From: an uncultured Pirellulaceae bacterium
GTDB lineage: Bacteria > Planctomycetota > Planctomycetia > Pirellulales > Pirellulaceae
NCBI GenBank assembly: GCA_938083195.1
Contig: CALKCK010000018.1
Coordinates: 1 to 64,000 of the forward strand
Length of the DNA stretch: 64,000 nucleotides
Reading direction: 5' to 3'
Program-made: the position numbers and the translations under genes
The notes under the pieces: model-generated
The model's input: only the letters and a program-made list of their open reading frames with translations
Told to the model about the DNA's origin: nothing
The model's database searches: none
Shown here: positions 1 through 8,716 of the stretch, one piece after another
Layout: every line of letters starts with the position of its first letter
Numbering within the stretch: position 1 is the first letter of the stretch

Positions 1-1497
1 GGTGGAATTGAACTTACGGGTTCGGATAACCATGCCGATGGGTTTAACGTCAATAACTTATTGCCGAATCACACGTTGAACATGATCGGCGGTGGCGGAA
101 ACGATCGATTCACTGTTTCACAGGGTGCCCTTGGTGGTGTCTCCGCGGACGGTGAAGAGGGTTCTGATCTTTACCAGTACTCGATGGGTTCTGATAATAA
201 TCGATTCTTGTTCGCATTGGATTCCGGGGTCGTTGGATCGGATCGACTGGTTGCGTATTTGACTAACGGAGATGACACGCTTGCACTTAGCGGTGAAGCA
301 TTCGGCGTTGCGACTGATAACTTAATGTTCAACGCGAATTACGAATCGTTGTTCGTCAGTGGACGCGGTGGTAATGATTCAATTACTGTCAACTCAGTCC
401 CTGTCAACTTCGTCCGTATCATCGGTGGAGCTGGTGATGACATCATTGATGTCAATAATTACGAAGAAATCGGTAACCTATTGGTTAACGGTGATGCTGG
501 AAACGACACGATCGACATTGAATCTGGAACTGTTTCCGGAAACTTTACTGCATTCGGTGGAACGGGCGATGATTCGTTCTTAGTGTCGAAAGCATCCTAC
601 GGTGACGCTTATATCGACGGTCAAGAAGGGTCAGACAGTTACGTAGTTCAGATTGCTGATCGATCCAGTCGTTTGGTGGTCGCCCGCGATTCTGGAATCG
701 TCGGTACGGATACGCTTGATGTTTACGGAACTGTTGTAGGTGACTTTGTGACTTTCCGGTCGGGTGTCGTTTCGACTCCTCAGCAGAGCATCCTTTACAC
801 GCAAACGACAGAAACGATGAATCTGTCCACAGGCGGACTGGACGACTCCATCACGTTCTACGGTCTTAGTTCACCGGAGACGAACGTGATGACGGAATCT
901 GGTAGGGATCGTGTTCATCTCAGATCCAGCTTTGGTCCGGCAACAGCGAAAGTGCTGAATATCGACACGGGAAGTAATGACGATCAAGTGTTGGTTACCG
1001 GTTCAAATGCGGACACGACGACAAGCATCGATACGGGTGTTGGAAACGACAACGTCACGCTAGGTTCTTCGCTCTCAGCCAACGATGGAAATCTGAATGA
1101 CCTATACGGTTCAATCGATATCACAACAGGGCTTGGAACCGATCGGATCTACATCAACGATGTTGGTAAAGTGGCATCGGCGGACTACGAAGTGGGAGTA
1201 AACTTCTTGCGAAGCACTCCTGGTGGTCCAAATTCTTACTTTGCCGGAATTACCTATGACAACACCGTTGAAACGTTGCGACTGGATTCAACCAATTATC
1301 GCAACGAAGTCACGGTTACACCGAGTTCTTCCACTGCCTTTAGTTTCTTCGGCGGTGGTGGACTTAACATTCTTGAGTTGACTGGCGATGCCGACGATGA
1401 CGGACGTCAATTCTTTGGCCAAGATGGTGGTGTTGGGACGTGGTCATTCTCGGATGGAAGTCGAGATGTATTCTTCTCTGACTACTTTATGGGTTAA
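1..1497 (+). CDS. C-terminal part of a large RTX-like calcium-binding repeat surface protein (partial)
   Basis: The reading frame is open from base 1, so the start lies outside the window and only the last 498 codons are seen. The protein is a run of acidic glycine-rich repeats of the hemolysin/RTX type, such as GGGGNDRF, GRGGNDSI, GGAGDDII, GDAGNDTI, GGTGDDSF and TGVGNDNV. They are spaced by beta-strand-like segments rather than packed as perfect nonapeptides. Such repeats bind calcium and fold into beta-rolls in secreted or surface proteins. No sorting domain or membrane anchor is visible at the C-terminus, which ends in an aromatic stretch (FFSDYFMG). The gene ends just before a strong terminator. 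Function beyond a secreted, calcium-stabilised adhesin or structural protein cannot be assigned; the N-terminal domains are missing here. Confidence 0.75.
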   Translation, partial: GGIELTGSDNHADGFNVNNLLPNHTLNMIGGGGNDRFTVSQGALGGVSADGEEGSDLYQYSMGSDNNRFLFALDSGVVGSDRLVAYLTNGDDTLALSGEAFGVATDNLMFNANYESLFVSGRGGNDSITVNSVPVNFVRIIGGAGDDIIDVNNYEEIGNLLVNGDAGNDTIDIESGTVSGNFTAFGGTGDDSFLVSKASYGDAYIDGQEGSDSYVVQIADRSSRLVVARDSGIVGTDTLDVYGTVVGDFVTFRSGVVSTPQQSILYTQTTETMNLSTGGLDDSITFYGLSSPETNVMTESGRDRVHLRSSFGPATAKVLNIDTGSNDDQVLVTGSNADTTTSIDTGVGNDNVTLGSSLSANDGNLNDLYGSIDITTGLGTDRIYINDVGKVASADYEVGVNFLRSTPGGPNSYFAGITYDNTVETLRLDSTNYRNEVTVTPSSSTAFSFFGGGGLNILELTGDADDDGRQFFGQDGGVGTWSFSDGSRDVFFSDYFMG

Positions 1498-1548
1498 GAT
1501 TTTTGAACAGCTTTGACTGTTCATGAATTGAATGAAAAACTAAACTTG

Positions 1549-1580
1549 ATCCCATGGGCAAATGCTCATGGGATTTTTTT
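1549..1580 (+). terminator. Rho-independent terminator after the RTX-like gene
   Basis: A perfect 8-bp inverted repeat (ATCCCATG / CATGGGAT), extendable by G-C pairs into the loop, is followed directly by a run of T. It lies about 50 bases after the stop codon of the repeat protein. Confidence 0.85.
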
Positions 1581-1646
1581 GTGAGTAGATTTAAAGACGC
1601 AGATTCGTAAGTGGTTTTAGTTCGTTCTCTTATTTGACAGGGAAAA

Positions 1647-2696
1647 ATGAAGGCAGCATGTTTTGAGTCGGTGGGACAAGTCAATTGTCGGCAAAAAAAT
1701 GAACCCGTTATTTCTGGAACGCGTGACGCCATTGTAAAAGTAAGCATGGCTGGATTGTGTGGAAGTGACCTTCATCCTTTTTATGGTCGCGAGGCGGGGC
1801 TCGATTGCGGAACCGTTATGGGGCACGAGATGGTTGGCGAAATCGTCGAACTTGGGTCAACCTTTGGCAACGGCATGAAAACAGGTGATCGCGTGTTTGC
1901 GCCATTTTCGACACACTGTGGTGCTTGTTTTTATTGCGAGATCGGGCTGACGTCACGATGTACAAAAGGTGATTTGTTTGGCTGGATTCAGGATGGCATC
2001 GGACTGGACGGGTGTCAAAGCGAATATGTCCGGGTGCCAATCGCCGACTCAACCTTGATGCTGGTGCCTGAAGGGTTGTCTGACGAAAGTGCGCTGTTGC
2101 TGGGGGATAATTTTTCCACGGGGTATTTTTGTGCGGAGATGGCGGAGGTAAAGCCAGGCGGAACCTACTTAGTGATTGGTTGCGGTACGGTTGGGTTGTT
2201 GGCGATTTTGTCCGCGATGGATATGGGGGCAGAACGGGTTTTTGCGATGGATCCTGTATTAGAGAGGCGAGTTATTGCTGAATCACTCGGCGCAATTCCC
2301 TTGGCGTCAAATATTGTTGGACGAGACGCTGTACTTTCAGCAACCTCGGGGCGAGGTGCCGATGCGGTGATGGAGTTGGTGGGGCTTCCGGAGGCGCAAA
2401 AAATGGCCTTTGATTGCTTACGGCCTGGTGGAATTATGTCGGTGATTGGTTGTCATTGCACTCCGAATTTTAGTTTCAGTCCAGTTCAAGCCTATGACAA
2501 AAATATCACCTACCGATCAGGGCGGTGTCCAGCAGGACATTACATGCGTTTGTTGGTAGATCGCGTCGTTGGTGGGGAATTTGATTTGTCTCCTTTTATC
2601 TCGCATCAATTTGGGATTGATGAAGCGGAGAAAGCGTATCAGGTATTCTCAACAAGAGCCGAGGGTTGTTTAAAAGCCGTGTTTTGTTTTCAGTAA
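1647..2696 (+). CDS. Zinc-dependent alcohol dehydrogenase (MDR family)
   Basis: This is a 349-residue medium-chain dehydrogenase/reductase of normal length. Catalytic zinc ligands are visible as C38 (GLCGSD) and H60-E61 (GHE). The four structural-zinc cysteines are C91, C94, C97 and C105. The NAD(P)-binding Rossmann motif GCGTVG is at about 178-183. It should oxidise an alcohol or polyol with NAD(P)+ in the cytoplasm. It resembles threonine/sorbitol dehydrogenase relatives, but the substrate cannot be read from sequence, and a true threonine dehydrogenase lies elsewhere in this window (31.5 kb). It stands alone after a terminator, convergent with the sirtuin gene. Confidence 0.85.
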   Translation: MKAACFESVGQVNCRQKNEPVISGTRDAIVKVSMAGLCGSDLHPFYGREAGLDCGTVMGHEMVGEIVELGSTFGNGMKTGDRVFAPFSTHCGACFYCEIGLTSRCTKGDLFGWIQDGIGLDGCQSEYVRVPIADSTLMLVPEGLSDESALLLGDNFSTGYFCAEMAEVKPGGTYLVIGCGTVGLLAILSAMDMGAERVFAMDPVLERRVIAESLGAIPLASNIVGRDAVLSATSGRGADAVMELVGLPEAQKMAFDCLRPGGIMSVIGCHCTPNFSFSPVQAYDKNITYRSGRCPAGHYMRLLVDRVVGGEFDLSPFISHQFGIDEAEKAYQVFSTRAEGCLKAVFCFQ

Positions 2697-2814
2697 TTGT
2701 CAGGGATGTGCCAACTCGTTGAGGATAAAACTAGTGGCTGATTTAAATTTACTGATTGATAGCCGGCCGGATTAATTCTGAATCCGACTCCCCTGCCCTC
2801 TTTCTGGCACCGGA

Positions 2815-3591
2815 TTAGCGCTGAGATTGATAACGAGTCCAAATTTCAGTCAGGCAATGAGCAGCCCCAAGCTCGATTTTGGTGTCGACAAGATGGGAGA
2901 CCGCGGTTTCCGATGGATTAATTTCAACTGTAGGGATGTTCGCTTGATTCGCCATCAAAATGGGTTCGCTAATGTAGGGGAAATAGCTGCTTGTTCCGAT
3001 GCTTATGACGAGGTCAAAGGGGATTTGCATCTCGCGGTAGAGCATCTTTATTTGTTCCTCAGGGAGTGATTCTTCAAACAGGACGATGTTTGGCCGAAGC
3101 AGCTCTTGGCACTGAGGGCACTTGGGTGGGATTTTTACACCAGAATAATCAGTGTAAGACTTTTGGAAATCGCAACCGGTGCAAATTAAACGGTACATGT
3201 TCCCATGAATTTCGATGACGTTGTTTGATCCTGCTGTGCTATGGAAACCGTCGACATTTTGGGTCAGAATCCAAAACCGAGCGAATTCTTGCTCCATCAA
3301 GGCGAGTGTTGTGTGGGCAGAGTTGGGGCGGGCACCACGAGCACCCCGTTCGATTTCGGCGAGATATTTCCAGGTAATCTCCGGGCGTGTTTTGAACACG
3401 GATTGAGAAAGAGCTGACTCGATTGAGATCCCGTCCTCGGTGAGTTTGTTGTTGTATATTCCACCGGATCCTCGATACGTTGGAAGGCCTGAATCAGCTG
3501 AACACCCAGCACCCGTTATAACGAAGATGTCATTGGCTTGGATTAGGTGCTCGACTACTTTATTGAGTTGTTCTTCGATTGGATTTGCCAA
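2815..3591 (-). CDS. cobB: Sir2-family NAD-dependent protein deacylase (sirtuin)
   Basis: The 258-residue protein has the sirtuin NAD-binding motif GAGCSADSGLPTYRG (starting about residue 27), TQNVDG, and the catalytic histidine in EIHGN (about 129). Two CxxC zinc pairs follow at about 137/140 and 158/161, then the IVLFEE and GTS motifs. Sirtuins remove acetyl or other acyl groups from protein lysines while cleaving NAD+. I chose the TTG at 3591 because GAGGAA lies 8-10 bases upstream and it leaves a usual N-terminal length. The frame is open to another TTG at 3627. Substrates are unknown. Confidence 0.87.
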   Translation of the reverse strand: MANPIEEQLNKVVEHLIQANDIFVITGAGCSADSGLPTYRGSGGIYNNKLTEDGISIESALSQSVFKTRPEITWKYLAEIERGARGARPNSAHTTLALMEQEFARFWILTQNVDGFHSTAGSNNVIEIHGNMYRLICTGCDFQKSYTDYSGVKIPPKCPQCQELLRPNIVLFEESLPEEQIKMLYREMQIPFDLVISIGTSSYFPYISEPILMANQANIPTVEINPSETAVSHLVDTKIELGAAHCLTEIWTRYQSQR

Positions 3592-3693
3592 AACATTTCC
3601 TCGTCGCCAATGCAATTGATTGGTCAAACGGTTCTGAATCTACACCGACCTTACCCACCTTGAGGTGGATCAAGTTGGCATTGCTTAAGCTTG

Positions 3694-5202
3694 TTATCTT
3701 ACAACACCGATTAAAAAACTAAAGTTTTGTTCTTCATCACCAGTGGCGGATGCAACGGGGAATGCGAAGTCAAATGCCAGGGGGGCACCGAGGCCGGCGT
3801 AAGGCACTTGAACGCGCAGTCCGAATCCCGGAGCAACGCGGAAACTGTTGGAATTTAGTTCTATACTTTCTTCCACCGTTCCAAAATCAATAAACGTGAC
3901 TCCATGCACCATGTCACCCTGGGTCAGTGGGAATGAGTATTGTAAAGAGTTGAGCCATTGGAAAGCACCGCCAACGCGTACCCCGCCTTCGATGGGAGAG
4001 ACACCTCGAAATTCGAATCCACGCAAGGACGAAATTCCTCCAGCGATATAATTTTCAAAGATGGGTGTTGAGTCGCCAGAGAATCCAAGCTTGGTGCGAA
4101 ATTCTAGAATGTGCCGGCCGGACCCATCCGGTCGTTGGTAAATCGTTCGGTAGTTTCGGAAATCGACCTCTCCTCGTGAGTAACTGTAGTCGCCGAATGC
4201 CTGCGTGAACTTCAGTCCGAGGTAAGATCCAACGCCGGTAAGGTAAGGGAAAACACGCGTGTCGTAAACCAAACCGACGCTCGCTAAAAATAGGTCACTC
4301 TTCCCACTTGCCGCATTAAGTTGAGTCGACGTGTTAACTCGCAAATTATCAATGTCTACATTCTCCATTCGGAGACCATAGTTAATAGACAGATAGTCGT
4401 TTAGTTCACGACCAAATCCAATTCGCCCACCCGTGCGTCGCTCGTCGTAGTCAAAATAGTCTCGATTGAAGAGATAACCACTGAGGCTGAGGCTGTAATT
4501 ACTGTTGCGAAAATAAGGATTTGTCCAGCTCACGAGATAGCGTTCGAGTTCAGTTCCGGGGACTGCTTCGACTCGGAATTGCTGGCCGCCACCTGACCAG
4601 GCGCGTCGGTTTAGAGATTGATTTACTCTGCGGGGCCACGCAGTGATGTCGAAATCTTTTTCATCAAAAACTAATTGTCCGACAAGACTGTTGTCCGACC
4701 CATAGGTTGCCCCGACGCTCAGTCGTTGGGTTGGCGTTCGAGGAACAGTGACATCGAGATCCAACACTCCGAACTGATTGTTGGGGATTACTTGAGGTGG
4801 TGGTGCGAGGTTGGAATTGGGGGTGGGCGAATAGTAAGGTTGTTGCAGATTAGAGGGGAGCTGCCCGGGGTTAATGACGGGTTGAATCGCGTTGGGTTGC
4901 TGAGGAGGCGGGCTGATGATCTGACCAAGTGTTCCAGGTTGTGCATTGGATCCGTTTGGGTTTTGGAACGGCGAGGGCTGCGCAGGAAATTGGAACGTTG
5001 ATTGCTGGAACGTCGGTTGTTTGGGAGCCGCAGGATACGGGTAGGCTGGCCGCGGATTTTGCGTTTGACCGTTGGTTGTGGGCGTTACGTTGGCGGCGAA
5101 AAGGAGCATCAAAAACGAGCATATCGTTTTCCTCCATCGCCAAGGGGCGCGGTAAGCATCAACGCCGCTCTTTGATAGAAATGGTTTCAATCTTATATCC
5201 AC
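3694..5202 (-). CDS. Omp85/BamA-type outer-membrane beta-barrel protein, POTRA-less (copy 2)
   Basis: A 502-residue protein with an N-terminal secretion signal, a disordered Pro/Gln-rich stretch (about 45-160), and a C-terminal Omp85 (surface antigen D15) barrel. The diagnostic loop-6 motif is present as SLRGFEFRG, preceded by IAGG. It has no POTRA domain. It is a clear tandem paralogue of the next gene upstream (5207-6886). Shared blocks include QAFGDYSYSRG, YQRPDGSGRH, TKLGFSG, STPIFENY and GAPLAFDFAFPVASA. It begins at a GTG four bases after that gene's stop, so the two are co-transcribed. It ends in VVR rather than the usual terminal aromatic residue. Likely role: an outer-membrane assembly or translocation barrel working with the separate POTRA lipoprotein (inference). 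Confidence 0.8.
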   Translation of the reverse strand: MDIRLKPFLSKSGVDAYRAPWRWRKTICSFLMLLFAANVTPTTNGQTQNPRPAYPYPAAPKQPTFQQSTFQFPAQPSPFQNPNGSNAQPGTLGQIISPPPQQPNAIQPVINPGQLPSNLQQPYYSPTPNSNLAPPPQVIPNNQFGVLDLDVTVPRTPTQRLSVGATYGSDNSLVGQLVFDEKDFDITAWPRRVNQSLNRRAWSGGGQQFRVEAVPGTELERYLVSWTNPYFRNSNYSLSLSGYLFNRDYFDYDERRTGGRIGFGRELNDYLSINYGLRMENVDIDNLRVNTSTQLNAASGKSDLFLASVGLVYDTRVFPYLTGVGSYLGLKFTQAFGDYSYSRGEVDFRNYRTIYQRPDGSGRHILEFRTKLGFSGDSTPIFENYIAGGISSLRGFEFRGVSPIEGGVRVGGAFQWLNSLQYSFPLTQGDMVHGVTFIDFGTVEESIELNSNSFRVAPGFGLRVQVPYAGLGAPLAFDFAFPVASATGDEEQNFSFLIGVVR

Positions 5203-5206
5203 TCGA

Positions 5207-6886
5207 CTAACGCAATACGCCTAAGTAAAAGCTGAATATCTTTTCGTCGTCTCCCTCGGCAGATGCGACTGGAAAGGCAAAATCAAATGCCAATGGTGCA
5301 CCGATGCCTGCGCCAGGCATTGAAACTCGAAAACCGAAACCGGGCGCGACACGAAAGTTGTCCGCGGTGATTTCAATGTCTTCTTCGACTGTACCATAGT
5401 CGCAAAACAGAACGCCCTTCACGTTGTCGCTGGCTGTCAACGGGAACATGTATTCGACGGTGTTCAGCCATTGGAATTCGCCACCGACCCGCACTCCACC
5501 TTGTAATGGAGATGCACCACGGAAGTCAAAACCTCGGAGGGTTGAAAAACCGCCTGCAAAGTAGTTCTCAAAAATGGGAGTTGAGTTGCCCGAGAATCCA
5601 AGTTTGGTTCCAAAGCTGACAGTGTGGCGTCCCGACCCATCAGGGCGTTGGTACAATAGCCTGTAAGTTTTTAAATCTAAGTCTCCGCGAGAATACGAGT
5701 AGTCGCCAAAGGCTTGTGAAAAGTTGAGTGTGAAGAGTGAACCGGTTGTGGCTTGCAACATGCTGTCCCGTGTGTCACGAACAATTCCGACGTTTCCTAA
5801 ATAAAGGTTACTGGTGCCCAGCGAATTATTTAATTCCTCTGATGTGCCGAGGCGTGGATTGTCGACGGTAACACTTTCGAGGCGGACACCGGAATTAATG
5901 GAAAGATAAGGAGTCAATCGTCGACCAATGGAGAACTTTCCGCCGGCACGATGTTCATCCCAGTCGTAGTAGTTTCGATCATACAAGTAAGCCGACGCAC
6001 TAAAGCTGATATCTGAGCCAAGGAGATTAGGTTCGGTAATACTGACAAGGTATCTTTCGAGATTTGCACCAGGGACTAATTCAAGGCGAAAAGTCTGACC
6101 ACCTCCGCGCCAGGCGGTTCCATCGGTGATTTCACCGAAACTGCGAGGAAATCGAGTGATATCGAAGTTCTTTTCATCAATCGTGAATTGTCCCACGATT
6201 CCATTTTCAGAGTTATAGGCACCACCGAAGTTGAATCGACCCGTTTGTGTATCGGTAACATAGACATCGACATCCGCTCGCTCAAAATAACTTTCTGGAG
6301 TCCAGTCGGAGGCAACTCCACCTCTCTCGTAAGGCTGAATTAGGGGATTCATCTCATTAGGAGAGCCTATGTTTGGCGATGCCAATCCATTTCCAATTGG
6401 CAATTCACCCGGTACGACATTCTCTGGGTATTGAGCTTGAACGACTCTTGAGTTGTCTTCGTCTTGATTTTTGGCGACTGGGTTGGTGGTTGCTTGCGAA
6501 ACTTGAAATGAGTTTCGGTTGGAATTTGTGTCTGGGCTCTGCGCTCTAATAAGGACAGGTGAGTTTTTCGTATCTTCCGAGGGGCGTGTTGGAGCGATTA
6601 GGTCGCTGGGTGATTTGTTAGTAGAGAATCTGTTTGTGTCGTTGATTGTTGTTGGCGTTGAAGCAATCCCTAAATTATCTAGACGGTCTTTCAGAGAGGT
6701 TTCAGGTGGTAAATTGTTCGTCGACTCCGATATTAGTTGACTTAGATCTTGGTTTTTATCAAATAGCCCGCCCAATCCAGCTTTGTTTTTGAATAGTGGT
6801 TGTTGGCAGCCGACCAAGTTGCACATTCCAATCGCGAGTAACGCTGAAAGCATGTGTCTTAGGATTGAAGGTTGAATTCGATGCAT
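5207..6886 (-). CDS. Omp85/BamA-type outer-membrane beta-barrel lipoprotein, POTRA-less (copy 1)
   Basis: A 559-residue barrel protein when started at the ATG at 6886. That start gives a clean lipoprotein signal with lipobox LVGC (Cys27). The frame is open further back to a TTG at 6955. After a roughly 200-residue disordered linker comes an Omp85 barrel with TLRGFDFRG (loop-6 RGF motif), GGQTFRLELVPG and QAFGDYSYSRG. It carries no POTRA domain. It follows the POTRA-only gene in the same reading frame, with a single TAG and about 70 bases between them, and is followed by its paralogue 4 bases after its stop. A lipid-anchor cysteine on an Omp85 barrel is unusual. The C-terminus is VLR, not an aromatic residue. 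Confidence 0.8.
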   Translation of the reverse strand: MHRIQPSILRHMLSALLAIGMCNLVGCQQPLFKNKAGLGGLFDKNQDLSQLISESTNNLPPETSLKDRLDNLGIASTPTTINDTNRFSTNKSPSDLIAPTRPSEDTKNSPVLIRAQSPDTNSNRNSFQVSQATTNPVAKNQDEDNSRVVQAQYPENVVPGELPIGNGLASPNIGSPNEMNPLIQPYERGGVASDWTPESYFERADVDVYVTDTQTGRFNFGGAYNSENGIVGQFTIDEKNFDITRFPRSFGEITDGTAWRGGGQTFRLELVPGANLERYLVSITEPNLLGSDISFSASAYLYDRNYYDWDEHRAGGKFSIGRRLTPYLSINSGVRLESVTVDNPRLGTSEELNNSLGTSNLYLGNVGIVRDTRDSMLQATTGSLFTLNFSQAFGDYSYSRGDLDLKTYRLLYQRPDGSGRHTVSFGTKLGFSGNSTPIFENYFAGGFSTLRGFDFRGASPLQGGVRVGGEFQWLNTVEYMFPLTASDNVKGVLFCDYGTVEEDIEITADNFRVAPGFGFRVSMPGAGIGAPLAFDFAFPVASAEGDDEKIFSFYLGVLR

Positions 6887-6955
6887 GGGTATCGGATGCT
6901 GAGGCAAAAAATGAAATGTGTAGATCATACGTGGGTGGAGGTTTGGGGGCGTCAA

Positions 6956-8521
6956 CTAAGGTTGGTAATTCGATGGGGCTTTGTCGGCAATTCGATCGAG
7001 CTGTTCAGTTGTCGAGGGGCGGACGACGATCGATGGACGCGGACCTGTTTGGCCGTTGGCGAAGATTTGAGATCGACCTAGCAATTCTTCGCTTTTCTTG
7101 ATCTCGCGAGCGTCAATCAGTTGGCCCGGTGCGAGTGTCAGCTTTCCTAGAACGACGGACCGTTTAGTGATTGATCCGCCTTCGAAATGGATGTTGATAT
7201 CTCCAACAACATATTGTTTACCTTCGTCAATGATGTAGACGATATCTAGAATCCCTGGTTCTTCAAGAAAACGAGGCTCAGCGGTAACTCGTGAGTGCAC
7301 GAATCCCATGCTGCCATAGAGATCTTGGAGAGACACGACATCTCGGTTCATGGTCGCAACGTTGAATTTTGGGGATTTGTCTTCGGAATCTGGTTTCAGT
7401 TCCAGCATTTTGATCAGGTCCTCAGCAACATACGATTTGTTTCCAACAAAGGAGACATTGCGAATGGTGTAACGTGGTCCTTCAGCAATAATGAAATTCA
7501 GGGTTAACCACCTGCCGTCATTGCTTTCCTCGATCTCCCGGCCAATCCTGGCGTTGAAAAAACCAAGACTTCGATAGTAGGTGAGTAAACGAGTGATATC
7601 CTGTTCAATTTTATCACGCTCAACTGCCCCCCCCCATATTTTTAAAAGGCCTGGTTTGGATTTGATTTGGGTTCTCAGTCTCGCGTCGGAAGCAATGCTA
7701 TTTCCTTCGAAATTCACTTTCCAGATTTTCTGCTCTTCGTCTTCGTGAATCACAAACACCACATTGCTGTCGCCCTTTTCATTTCCTTCAATGATTTCAA
7801 TCTGTGTTTTGGGATACCCCTTCTTTTTATATAAGTCCTCCAGCTTCTTTTTTGCCATCTTTATTTCTTGTACATCCAATGGCGCGCCGTCAGTCAGGCT
7901 GATAGCTTTCTTTAAGGTTTTGTCTGTAAGGCCGCGATTGCCAATAAACTTAATCTCGGTGATTGCATTTCGTTCGACCACGTCGATGGTCACGACGATT
8001 CCTTCATCAGTGTGCTTGAGATAAGGGCCTCGGACTCTACTGATTTGGGGATTACTCCAAAGCACGTCAACATCTTGTCGTAATTTATCCGGATCAAAAT
8101 ATCTGCCTTTGCGAGTACTTACATCCCTTAAAAGCTGATGTGTTGGAATTGACTTGTTTCCCGTCACAATGACCGCAGCAACTTTATTAGCATTGTCATC
8201 TTTAACGCTTTTAGAAGCTTTGGCGGAGCGGTTGATGTCTGAATAGATCGATGGAGCAATTGATTTGTTTGATTCCTGAGGCTCAAACTCATCCAAGCTT
8301 TGAAAGCGGACATTTTCAAATCGGCTTTTGTCGAGCGTAGTGGAGGGAACCGGTATTTTGCTACCTGCAAGCTGACCAGTTTGGCAGCCGGTGCTCATTA
8401 ATGCTGTCAACGACAGCGCTACCAGAAAAAATGGGTAGGCCAAGCCCTTTCGCTTATAAAATAAGGGGTGAAAGGGGTGTGAATTATTTAAAAATGAATA
8501 GTCGCGCAAAGTATGGTCCAT
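6956..8521 (-). CDS. Five-POTRA lipoprotein: BamA periplasmic half without a barrel
   Basis: The 521-residue protein has a signal sequence with a likely lipobox (STGC, Cys46) and a short linker. Five successive POTRA domains follow at about 113-185, 186-264, 265-350, 351-436 and 437-502, each with the hydrophobic strand and the G-N or G-G turn typical of the family (VTGNKSI, FIGNRGL, FEGNSIA, FVGNKSY, FEGGSIT). Five POTRAs in this order is the BamA layout. In BamA a 16-stranded barrel should follow; here the protein stops about 20 residues after POTRA5 and the barrels are separate genes downstream. I chose the ATG at 8521 over the TTG at 8533. A run of nine G lies inside the coding strand (7627-7635, POTRA3). 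Likely role: periplasmic part of the outer-membrane protein insertion machine. Confidence 0.85.
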   Translation of the reverse strand: MDHTLRDYSFLNNSHPFHPLFYKRKGLAYPFFLVALSLTALMSTGCQTGQLAGSKIPVPSTTLDKSRFENVRFQSLDEFEPQESNKSIAPSIYSDINRSAKASKSVKDDNANKVAAVIVTGNKSIPTHQLLRDVSTRKGRYFDPDKLRQDVDVLWSNPQISRVRGPYLKHTDEGIVVTIDVVERNAITEIKFIGNRGLTDKTLKKAISLTDGAPLDVQEIKMAKKKLEDLYKKKGYPKTQIEIIEGNEKGDSNVVFVIHEDEEQKIWKVNFEGNSIASDARLRTQIKSKPGLLKIWGGAVERDKIEQDITRLLTYYRSLGFFNARIGREIEESNDGRWLTLNFIIAEGPRYTIRNVSFVGNKSYVAEDLIKMLELKPDSEDKSPKFNVATMNRDVVSLQDLYGSMGFVHSRVTAEPRFLEEPGILDIVYIIDEGKQYVVGDINIHFEGGSITKRSVVLGKLTLAPGQLIDAREIKKSEELLGRSQIFANGQTGPRPSIVVRPSTTEQLDRIADKAPSNYQP

Positions 8522-8716
8522 CCTTGGCCTCAAACTTTAGTATTTCTCAGGATTAATTACATAAACGTGCGACGGTCGGCAAGGCCACAATAAGTTTCCC
8601 TTGTGGAGCGCGTCGCTAGCGTGGTTGGAATGACTCTGGTGAGGATGGCTTACGAATGCGAGGCGAATTCGGTTTGCGCAATTTCGTATTTTGCTGAAAA
8701 AACAACCTGGAAAAAA

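Noticed and set aside
6953-6958. POTRA/barrel stop as proven programmed readthrough
   Set aside because: The barrel gene has its own lipoprotein signal and ATG; no readthrough context was recognised. Kept only as a question in findings.
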